A stretch of 64,000 nucleotides of DNA from SKPT01 sp040905445 (GTDB lineage Bacteria; Planctomycetota; Phycisphaerae; Phycisphaerales; Phycisphaeraceae). Under the pieces are notes generated by a model. It was not told the origin of the DNA. It ran no database searches and worked only from the letters and a program-made list of their open reading frames with translations. Made by a program: the position numbers and the translations under genes. Location: NCBI GenBank assembly GCA_040905445.1, contig JBBDRN010000007.1, forward strand, positions 1 through 64,000, read 5' to 3'. The first letter of the stretch is position 1, and each line of letters opens with the position of its first letter. Of this stretch, positions 27,783 to 34,710 are shown one piece after another.

Positions 27783-28973
27783 ATGGAAACGCGTCGCATC
27801 GGTGTGATTCTCAATGGCGTCACCGGGCGCATGGGCACCAACCAGCACCTGGTCCGCTCCATCCTCGCCATCATCGAGCAGGGGGGCGTGCGTATCAGCG
27901 ACGACCTGACGCTCATGCCCGAGCCGCTGCTGACCGGGCGCAATGCCAACAAGCTCAAGAACCTTGCCGAGACGCATGGCCCGCCGGTGCTCGGCAAGCC
28001 GCTGAAGTACTCGACCGACATCGACGCGGCGCTCAAGGACGACAGCTACGAGGTGTTCTTTGACGCGTCGTCGACGCTGCTGCGTGCCGGCTTCGTGGAG
28101 AAGGCCGCGGCTGCGGGCAAGTCGCTTTACTGCGAGAAGCCCACCGCCACGACGACCGCCGAGGCGATGCGGCTGGCGCGGCTGTGCGAGGACGCGGGCA
28201 TCAAGAACGGCGTGGTGCAGGACAAGCTCTGGCTGCCGGGCCTGCGCAAGCTCCAGGCGCTCAAGGAGCAGGGCTTCTTCGGCCGCATCTTGAGTGTCCG
28301 CGGCGAGTTCGGCTACTGGGTGTTCACCGGCCACGTCCACGACCAGCCCGCGCAGCGGCCGTCGTGGAACTACCGCGCCGAGGACGGCGGCGGGATCATG
28401 ATCGACATGTTCTGCCACTGGGAATATGTCATCTCCAACCTCTTCAGCCCGGTCAAGTCGCTCGTCGCCCAAGGCGCGACGGACATCCCCGAGCGCATCG
28501 GCGAGGACGGCAAGGCCTACAAAGCCACCAGCGACGACTCGGCCTACGCGATCTTCAAGCTCGAAGACGGCGTGATCGCGCAGTTCAACAGCTCATGGTG
28601 CACGCGCGTCCGCCGCGATGATCTCCTGACGATCCAGGTCGATGGGACGGACGGGTCGGCGGTGATCGGGCTGCGCGAGGCGTGGGTCCAGCCGATGGCC
28701 GCGACGCCGAAGCCCGTGTGGAACCCCGATGTGCCGCAGCCGGTGGATCTGTGGGCCAACTGGATGCAGGTGCCCAGCACGAGCACGTACGACAACGCGT
28801 TCAAGATTCAGTGGGAGAAGTTCCTGCGGCATGTGGCGCTGGACGAGCCGTTCCGCTGGACGCTGCGCGAGGGGGCCAAGGGCGTGCAGCTCGCGGAGCT
28901 GGGGGTGCGGAGCTGGCGCGAAAAGACATGGCTGGATGTGCCGGCGCTGGAGGACGCGCCGGTTGGCGTGTGA
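27783..28973 (+). CDS. Gfo/Idh/MocA family oxidoreductase
   Basis: Predicted NAD(P)-dependent sugar or inositol dehydrogenase, cytoplasmic. The 396-residue product has an N-terminal Rossmann fold (VILNGVTGRMGTNQHLVRSI), the family motif YCEKPTATTTAEAM (about residues 117-130) with its catalytic lysine, and a C-terminal beta-sheet domain (EDGGGIMIDMFCHWEYVI). GKA-like spacing and length fit the family. The start ATG follows AAAGGCAGG. The stop TGA overlaps the first bases of a family B segment (GAATTTCGAATTTCGG). Substrate unknown. Confidence 0.88.
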   Translation: METRRIGVILNGVTGRMGTNQHLVRSILAIIEQGGVRISDDLTLMPEPLLTGRNANKLKNLAETHGPPVLGKPLKYSTDIDAALKDDSYEVFFDASSTLLRAGFVEKAAAAGKSLYCEKPTATTTAEAMRLARLCEDAGIKNGVVQDKLWLPGLRKLQALKEQGFFGRILSVRGEFGYWVFTGHVHDQPAQRPSWNYRAEDGGGIMIDMFCHWEYVISNLFSPVKSLVAQGATDIPERIGEDGKAYKATSDDSAYAIFKLEDGVIAQFNSSWCTRVRRDDLLTIQVDGTDGSAVIGLREAWVQPMAATPKPVWNPDVPQPVDLWANWMQVPSTSTYDNAFKIQWEKFLRHVALDEPFRWTLREGAKGVQLAELGVRSWREKTWLDVPALEDAPVGV

Positions 28974-29126
28974 ATTTCGAATTTCGGAGTCGGGGATTTC
29001 GCAGCGGCATAAAGTCGGGACCGGTGGTCCCGGGGTCAACGCCGTGATCGCGCGTACGCCAAAAATCACGTGGTGGCCCGGCGGTCGGCGCGTCGGCCCG
29101 GCACCACCGGTCCCGGCTTTATATGC
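28972..29126. repeat. Family B segment and family E inverted pair between convergent genes
   Basis: GAATTTCGAATTTCGG (28972-28987) begins inside the stop codon of the dehydrogenase gene. A family E unit GCATAAAG...GGGACCGGTGGTCCCGG (29007-29033) is matched by an inverted unit CCGG...ACCGGTCCCGGCTTTATATGC (29098-29126). The right unit contains the TAA stop of the minus-strand TPR gene (29119-29121). Confidence 0.7.
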
Positions 29127-30456
29127 GCGTTAACCAGCGCCTGCACCGTGTCCACATGATCCGCCGGGCGAGGCTGCGGCAGGCGAGGCGGTCGCCGCCA
29201 TGGCGGCGTGCCTGGCGGAGCAGGACGCGAGCCCGCGTGAGCAGGCCGGCCTCGGCGTGCACGTGCGCGACGCGCAGGAGCACGTCGCCGCTCGATCCAA
29301 GCTTTCGCCGCGCCTGGCGCGCCGCCTCGACGGCCTCGTCGTATTGCTCCAGCATCAGGCAGGCTCGGCTGCGCTGCATGAGCGCCCGGCCGCGCTGCCG
29401 TGGGGTCGCCATGGCTGTCGGCGCGTTGCCCGTCAACGCGGGCTCGAGCACGTCGAGGGCGGCCTCGGGCAGGCCAAGTTCCACGAGATGGTGCACGAGC
29501 TGGAGCAGTTGCTCGGGGCCCCGGCCCTGCTGGCGGGCCTCGAGCTTCGCCAGCTCGCGCGCCCGGCGGAGCTGGCCCCGGCGGCGGGCGACCTGCGCCA
29601 GCGCCAGCGCCACGCCCGGCCGCATCGGATCGAGGTGGCGCGCCCGGCGCAGGTGCGAGTCGGCCGTGTCGATCCACCCGCGGCGAAGGGCGACCTCGCC
29701 AAGTTGGTGATGTGTCTCGGCCCGGGTCGGGTCCAGCGCCAGCGCCTGCCGCAGCCGCTGCGCCGCGTCGGATAGTCGGCCCATGTCGGCGAGCAGGCGG
29801 GCGAGTTCCAGCAGGCTCGCCAGGTCTTCTGGCGCGCGGCGCAGGTGGCGCGTCAGCGCCTGTCGCGCCAACTCGGGCCGGCCCAGCCGGGCGTGGGCGA
29901 TGGCGAGGCTCGCCAGCGCGTGAGGGTGCTCGGGCTCGAGGCGCAGCGTCTGCTGCCAGCACCAGATGGCGCGCTCGTATTGGCCGCGCATCGCCAGGGA
30001 GTGGGCGATGTGGTCGTAGCAGGCCGGGCATTCGTCGACGAGCTGGCGCGCGAGGTAGAAGCTCAGCTCCGCCTGCTCGTGCTCGTGGAGCTGGGTGTAG
30101 GCGAGGATCTGGTGGCAGTAGGCGGGCTCGCAGTCGGGGTCGAGCCGCGCGGCCCGCTCGAGCGCTTCGATTGCTCGGCCGGGCTGATCGATGCGGATCA
30201 GGTCGACCCCGAGGTGGAGCAGCGTTTCGATGTCTTCCCGGCCGCGCAGGCGCAGGGCCTGCTCGAAGGCTGCGGTGGCTTCGTCGTAACGGCGCATGGC
30301 TTCGAGGGTGAGCCCCATGCCGTAGTGCCAGTCGCCCTGATAGGGGTTGGCTTCGAGCGCCCGGCGAAGCTCATCGAGGGCCTGGTCCCATTGGCCGGCG
30401 TCGTAGAACCGCTGGGCCTTTTCGGCGTGCTGCTCGGCATGGGACCAGTCATTCAT
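29119..30456 (-). CDS. Tetratricopeptide repeat protein
   Basis: A 445-residue protein made almost wholly of TPR helices, about ten to twelve 34-residue units. Recognisable units include AQRFYDAGQWDQALDELRRA, AMRRYDEATAAFEQALRL and RGQYERAIWCWQQTLRLEP. No signal peptide is apparent, so it is probably a cytoplasmic scaffold for protein-protein contacts; the partner is unknown. The last codons (WLTRI and the stop) are formed by the family E repeat, so the original C-terminus may have been altered by repeat insertion. It is transcribed divergently from the HEAT-repeat gene. Confidence 0.85.
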   Translation of the reverse strand: MNDWSHAEQHAEKAQRFYDAGQWDQALDELRRALEANPYQGDWHYGMGLTLEAMRRYDEATAAFEQALRLRGREDIETLLHLGVDLIRIDQPGRAIEALERAARLDPDCEPAYCHQILAYTQLHEHEQAELSFYLARQLVDECPACYDHIAHSLAMRGQYERAIWCWQQTLRLEPEHPHALASLAIAHARLGRPELARQALTRHLRRAPEDLASLLELARLLADMGRLSDAAQRLRQALALDPTRAETHHQLGEVALRRGWIDTADSHLRRARHLDPMRPGVALALAQVARRRGQLRRARELAKLEARQQGRGPEQLLQLVHHLVELGLPEAALDVLEPALTGNAPTAMATPRQRGRALMQRSRACLMLEQYDEAVEAARQARRKLGSSGDVLLRVAHVHAEAGLLTRARVLLRQARRHGGDRLACRSLARRIMWTRCRRWLTRI

Positions 30457-30607
30457 GGTGCGAGCTCGATACAGGGGGTTCGCCGAGGGCGGGAGGGAAT
30501 GTAAGTGACTCTAAGGCATGTGGTTAGGGAGCGTTTGGTGTGCTGCGACGGTCGGTGGGCGATCGTTGTTATGATAGGCGGCGGGGTCTGACAAGGGGTT
30601 GACGGCC

Positions 30608-32845
30608 GTGCGCGCAACAGCAGCCAAATTGGCGACCGGGGCCGCCCGAGCCGGGCGTCGGTTCGGTGCCCGCGGTGGTGTGGGTGGCGCCCTGGCGCTG
30701 GCGGCGGTGCTGTGCGCGGCGGGCGTCGGACATGCGGATGTGATGGCGCCTGACGCTGCGCCGATCGCGGCGCTGTTGAGCCACGATGCCGCCGTCGCGC
30801 CGGAGCAGCGGCGCCGGGCGGCCGCGGCGGCGCTGGCTGACGGCGAGGAGCGGTCGCGCCAGGCGCTGGTCGAGGCGCTGCGCGGCCGGGGGTCGGCCGA
30901 CGCGCGTCGAGCGGCGCTGGAGGCGATCGCCGACGCCGACGATCCGCCCGCCGAGCTTCTACAGCCGCTGCTGGCGCTCGTGCCCGGCGTGGAAGCGGGC
31001 GACGAGCAGCCGCTCGCGGGGGCGCTGTCGCGCTACGACCACCCGCGCGTCGTGTCGCTGGCGCAGCAGGTGGCGCGGTATGACGGTGCGTCGGTGGGCG
31101 CGCGACGGGTGGCGGTGGCGCTGCTGGCGTCACATCGCACGCAGGCGGCGGCAGGGGTGCTGATGGAGCTGATCGACGGCGACACCCCCGAGCCGGTGCG
31201 CCACGCCGCCTTCAATGCCTTGGGCCGCCTGAGCGGGCGACCGCAACTGGGGCGCGACGCGGATGCCTGGCAGCAGTGGTGGACCAGGGCGAGCGGGTTG
31301 TCGGAAACGCGGTGGGGTGAGCACCTGCTCGCGGGTTTTGATGCGCGCGTTGCCCAGCAGACGGCGACGGTCGATCGGCTGGAACGCCGGCTGACCGAGG
31401 CGCACAGGGCCATCTATCGCCAGGCCGGGGAGGAGCAGCGGCCGGCGCTGCTGGTGGCGATGCTCCAGGATGGCGAGCTGGCGGTGCGGCGGCTGGCGAT
31501 GGAGGTGGCGGTGCAGCGGCTGGTGGACGATCGGCCGTTCGACGACCCGCTGCGCGAGGCGCTGCGCGGGCGGCTGGCGGACGCGGACGCGACGGTGCGT
31601 CAGCGCGCGACGCTGCTGCTGCGCGACTTGGCGGACGGGCCGGCGGCGGACGTGGTGGCGCGGCGGATGGCGCGCGCGGAGGAGTCGTCGCTGGCGGTGC
31701 AGCGTGCGGAGTTGTTGATGGTCACGCGCCTGCCCCGCGTCGAGGCGGTGGAGGAGGTGCTGGCGCGGCTGGGCGAGCCGGCGCTGCGCAGCGAGGCGGC
31801 GGCGGCGATCGCCGCAGCGGCCGATGCCGATCGCCTGACCTACCAGCAGGGGCGGCGGGCGCTGGGGCACGTGCGCCAGGCGCTGGAGGCGGGCGCCGCG
31901 GTGACGCCGCCGCTCGTGCGCCTGCTTGCGGAGGTGGGCCAGGAGGAGGACTGGCGGCGGATCGAGGCGTGGCTGGATGCCGAGGCGTCGGCCGTGCGGC
32001 AGGCGGCGGCGATGGTGTGGGCGGCGTCGGATCGTCCGCTCGGGCCGCTGGTCGACCGGCTGGGGGATCGACAGATCGAGCCGATCGTGCTGCACGCCGT
32101 GGCCGGACGCGCCCGTGAGCCCGAGGCGCTGGCCATGCTGGCCCGGCATTACGTCACGGGCGAGCGTGAGGGGCGCGACGAGGGGGCGTGGCAGCGGGCG
32201 ATGCATACGCTCGCCGGTCGCGTTGCCGGCGACACCGTGATCGAGGCGATCCAGATTCTGCGGCAGGCGGAGGTCGACGCGGGCCCGAGCGACGCGATGG
32301 CGGCCGTGCTGGTCGGCGTGGCAGGCGCGGCGTTGGAACGAGAGGGGTCACTGGAGCCGCCGGCGGAGATCGAGCTGCGGCTGGTGCGGGCCGGGTTGCG
32401 GCTGGCGGGGGGCGAGGTCGCGCCGGCCGTGGCGGACTACGAGCGCGTCGCCGCGCTGCTCGAGGGGCAACTGACGCAGGCTGACGCGGGGATGGATGCC
32501 GAGCGGGCCCAGCGGTGGCAGCGGCGCGTCGAGCGTGGGCGGCTGCTGGCGTCACTGCGAGGGGAGGCGACGGCCGCGCTCAGCGACGACGCGCGGGGCG
32601 TCGCGCAGCGCCTGGACGAGGGGCTGGCGGCGTGGCGTCCGGACCAGGACATGTCGCCCGCGCAGCTCCTGCTGACGACGGCCCACCAGGAGATCGCGCG
32701 GATGGACGGAGCGGACGCCCGGCATGCCGCGGCCGACGCCCTGCGCGAGCTGCTGGGCGACGCGCTCGATGCGGAGCTCGAGCAGGGGTGGCGGGAGCTG
32801 GATCGCACCTTTGCGCAGGCCGACGACGGGGCGGCGGAGGAGTAG
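30608..32845 (+). CDS. Exported HEAT-repeat protein
   Basis: The 745-residue product begins with a long positively charged leader and a hydrophobic core (GALALAAVLCAAGVGHA, cleavage likely after GHA), so it is probably periplasmic. The mature part is alanine/arginine-rich alpha-solenoid with HEAT-like units (for example ADARRAALEAIADADDPPAE, VRHAAFNALGRLSGRPQ, QRATLLLRDLADGPAADVVA), and a helical tail without obvious repeats. I chose the GTG at 30608, nine bases after AAGGGG; a TTG at 30599 abuts that site and is less likely. A TATGAT -10-like box lies at 30570-30575. Function unknown; a scaffold role is inferred. Confidence 0.7.
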   Translation: MRATAAKLATGAARAGRRFGARGGVGGALALAAVLCAAGVGHADVMAPDAAPIAALLSHDAAVAPEQRRRAAAAALADGEERSRQALVEALRGRGSADARRAALEAIADADDPPAELLQPLLALVPGVEAGDEQPLAGALSRYDHPRVVSLAQQVARYDGASVGARRVAVALLASHRTQAAAGVLMELIDGDTPEPVRHAAFNALGRLSGRPQLGRDADAWQQWWTRASGLSETRWGEHLLAGFDARVAQQTATVDRLERRLTEAHRAIYRQAGEEQRPALLVAMLQDGELAVRRLAMEVAVQRLVDDRPFDDPLREALRGRLADADATVRQRATLLLRDLADGPAADVVARRMARAEESSLAVQRAELLMVTRLPRVEAVEEVLARLGEPALRSEAAAAIAAAADADRLTYQQGRRALGHVRQALEAGAAVTPPLVRLLAEVGQEEDWRRIEAWLDAEASAVRQAAAMVWAASDRPLGPLVDRLGDRQIEPIVLHAVAGRAREPEALAMLARHYVTGEREGRDEGAWQRAMHTLAGRVAGDTVIEAIQILRQAEVDAGPSDAMAAVLVGVAGAALEREGSLEPPAEIELRLVRAGLRLAGGEVAPAVADYERVAALLEGQLTQADAGMDAERAQRWQRRVERGRLLASLRGEATAALSDDARGVAQRLDEGLAAWRPDQDMSPAQLLLTTAHQEIARMDGADARHAAADALRELLGDALDAELEQGWRELDRTFAQADDGAAEE

Positions 32846-32871
32846 GCGTTCGCGCTGCTGCCGCGCGCGCA

Positions 32872-33303
32872 TCATTGCGGCCAGAGCCGCTGCAGCTCCT
32901 GCGGCAGTTGCTGGCGGACGTCGTCGATCTCGCCATGCGTGACGTGCTGGCTCAGCAGTTGAAAGACGCTTGCAACCGCGTGGTGCGGGTCGATGTTGGC
33001 GGCGCTGCGCAGCTCGTGCTCGACATGGTCGATGAACCGGGCCTGGTCATCGAGGTCGAGGCGCGGCGTGCGCGAGGGGCTCCAGCCTTCGTAGTAGAAC
33101 CCACGGATCAGCATCGGGAGCTGGGCCCCGAGGTGCACCGCCTCGTCGGGCATCAGGCGGTCGCGCAGGGCGTGGAGCACGGCCCGCAGGGCGGTGTAGG
33201 CTTGGGCCTCGTCGTCGTAGGACCCGAGCCGGACCAACTCGTCGAGCCAGTGATGCGTCTTTTGCAGCGTCGCGTCGAAGACGGCCACGTGATGGGTCGT
33301 CAT
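32872..33303 (-). CDS. DUF2267 domain protein
   Basis: A 143-residue helical cytoplasmic protein. FDATLQKTHHWLDELVRLG, ALRAVLHALRDRLMPDEAVHLGAQLPMLIRGFYYEGW and AVFQLLSQHVTHGEIDDVRQQLP match the DUF2267 pattern (two related helical halves). The start ATG has a good GAGGTGAG site. DUF2267 proteins are often found among stress-response genes in proteobacteria and planctomycetes, but their biochemical role is unknown. It is convergent with the HEAT-repeat gene, with only 26 bases between the stops. Confidence 0.85.
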   Translation of the reverse strand: MTTHHVAVFDATLQKTHHWLDELVRLGSYDDEAQAYTALRAVLHALRDRLMPDEAVHLGAQLPMLIRGFYYEGWSPSRTPRLDLDDQARFIDHVEHELRSAANIDPHHAVASVFQLLSQHVTHGEIDDVRQQLPQELQRLWPQ

Positions 33304-33632
33304 GGCTCACCTCGCTTCAAGCAAAGGGAAGCGTTGCCGTGGCCTTTGTAATGGTGGCACGGATTCGGCGGGCATCAAGGTGGGGGCGCGGAAAATGCGG
33401 CGGGCCCCGAGGCGGTGGGAGGGCGGTGCTGAGAGGTGGCGGAAGGTCGCGGGTCGGAAGAAGCCGACGGGTTGAAGCGGTGGGCGGGTGGCACTGACAA
33501 GCGGAGTCCGCGGAGCTTGTCAGTGCGAACGACGGCAAACACGGACGCGGACAAGGCCGAAGACGGCCTTGTCCGTGGCGCGCGCCGCGGAGCTTGTCAG
33601 TGTTTGCCGCTGCGGCGCGGGCGGTTGGGGGA
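33304..33632. other. Gene-free stretch upstream of DUF2267 with repeats
   Basis: No gene is supported here. The left part is the DUF2267 promoter region; the rest is filled by the family D composite hairpin element (33488-33602), followed by the family C unit at 33633-33654. Confidence 0.6.
33488..33602 (+). repeat. Family D two-hairpin element, copy 1
   Basis: Hairpin 1 is CACTGACAAGC...GCTTGTCAGTG (33492-33525) with loop GGAGTCCGCGGA. A spacer CGAACGACGGCAAA follows, then hairpin 2, a variant GGACAAGGCC...GGCCTTGTCC (33550-33575), then an extra half-unit GAGCTTGTCAGTG (33590-33602). The first 39 bases are identical to those at 61790. Confidence 0.75.
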
Positions 33633-33654
33633 AGGTCCGCACAGCGGACCCTAC
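33633..33654. repeat. Family C unit overlapping the 3' end of the MgtE-like gene
   Basis: AGGTCCGCACAGCGGACCCTAC, a single unpaired copy. Its CTA (33651-33653) is the complement of the TAG stop codon of the transporter gene. Confidence 0.75.
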
Positions 33655-34649
33655 AGGAGCCAGAGCGTTGCGAGGCCGAGGTAGACAGCGGTGGTCATGA
33701 CGTCGGCGAGCATGAGCACGACGGGGCCGGCGGCGACGCGCGGGTCCAGCCGCAGCGCGTGCAGGGCGATGGGCATGCCGAGGCCGACCATCGCCGAGAC
33801 GAGCATCGACACCGCGACGGCGGCGAGCATCACGGGCGCGGGGTGGGTCGCGCCGCCCGCCGAGAAGAAGAGCGACGCGCCCGCCACCAGCACGCCGCCT
33901 GTGACGCCCAGCAGCACGGCGGTGCGCCACTCCATTCCCACGCGGCGGCGGACGGCGGGCCAGGGGATCTGCCGGCGGTGGAGGAATTGCAGCGCCATGC
34001 TCATCGCCTGCATCGACACCGACTCGCTGAGCGTCAGCACGAGCGGGATGAACATCGCGAGCATCACGACGAGGGCGAGCACGTCGGCGAAGAAGGCGGC
34101 GATGACGGCGCAGATCACGCCGCTGACGATGTTGCAGAGCAGCCAGGGCATGCGCAGGCGATAGCCCGCCAGCGCCGTGCCGTGGCGCGCCTGCTCAACG
34201 CTCAGGCCGATCATCTGAAAGAGCTCGTCGGCGCGGTTGGCCTGGGCGAGGTCGACGGCTTCTTCGGCGTAGAGGCGCACGTCGATGACGCCCATCAACT
34301 GCCCGGCCGCGTCGACCACGGGCAGGGCGAGCAGCCGGTGGATGGCGAACTCGGCGAGCGCCTCCTCGAGCGTCGCGTCCTCGGGCAGGTGGACGACGGT
34401 TTTCTGCATGATCTCGCGGATCGGGCGATCCGGCTCGCTCAGGAGCAGGCGGCGGGTTGGCACCACACCCGCCAGCGCGCCATGCTCGTCAACGACGTAG
34501 AAGTAGATGACCTCGTGCTTGAGCGGGCGCAGGCGGATCCGCTGCAGGGCCTGCTCGACGGACAGTTCCGCGTCGATCGTCGTGTCGACGCGCGTGAGAA
34601 ACTCGCGCACCGGGCGCTCGAGATCGTTGTTACGCGGCGTCAGGGACAT
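33651..34649 (-). CDS. mgtE: MgtE-like divalent cation transporter with CBS pair
   Basis: Predicted inner-membrane magnesium (or cobalt) channel. The 332-residue product has two CBS domains in the N-terminal half (LKHEVIYFYVVDEHGALAGVV; ILPED-type segment VHLPEDATLEEALAEFAIHR). Five hydrophobic segments of the MgtE domain follow, including LPWLLCNIVSGVICAVIAAFF-like and VSMLVSAMVGLGMPIALHAL regions and the pore segment with PVVLMLADVMTTAVYLGLA. It lacks the N-terminal helical MgtE_N domain (usual length about 450), so gating by that domain is lost. TATAAT ends eight bases before the ATG, implying a leaderless transcript. The stop codon comes from a family C repeat. Confidence 0.85.
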   Translation of the reverse strand: MSLTPRNNDLERPVREFLTRVDTTIDAELSVEQALQRIRLRPLKHEVIYFYVVDEHGALAGVVPTRRLLLSEPDRPIREIMQKTVVHLPEDATLEEALAEFAIHRLLALPVVDAAGQLMGVIDVRLYAEEAVDLAQANRADELFQMIGLSVEQARHGTALAGYRLRMPWLLCNIVSGVICAVIAAFFADVLALVVMLAMFIPLVLTLSESVSMQAMSMALQFLHRRQIPWPAVRRRVGMEWRTAVLLGVTGGVLVAGASLFFSAGGATHPAPVMLAAVAVSMLVSAMVGLGMPIALHALRLDPRVAAGPVVLMLADVMTTAVYLGLATLWLL

Positions 34650-34657
34650 GGGTGGCG

Positions 34658-34663
34658 ATTATA
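34658..34663 (-). promoter_or_regulatory. -10 element for leaderless MgtE-like gene
   Basis: A perfect TATAAT on the minus strand followed by CGCCACCC and then ATG. It forms a divergent pair with the identical hexamer at 34697-34702, both with an eight-base gap to the start codon and both followed by CG. Confidence 0.65.
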
Positions 34664-34696
34664 AGCAGGGCGGGCGGCGAGCCGTGCGGGAGGCAC

Positions 34697-34702
34697 TATA
34701 AT
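34697..34702 (+). promoter_or_regulatory. -10 element for leaderless mnmG
   Basis: A perfect TATAAT followed by CGTGTTCC and then ATG (34711). No Shine-Dalgarno can fit in this gap. No good -35 hexamer is visible 17 bases upstream. Confidence 0.65.
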
Positions 34703-34710
34703 CGTGTTCC

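Noticed and set aside
33488..33602. CRISPR-like array
   Set aside because: The repeats are palindromic hairpins in pairs, not regularly spaced direct repeats with unique spacers, and no cas gene is present.
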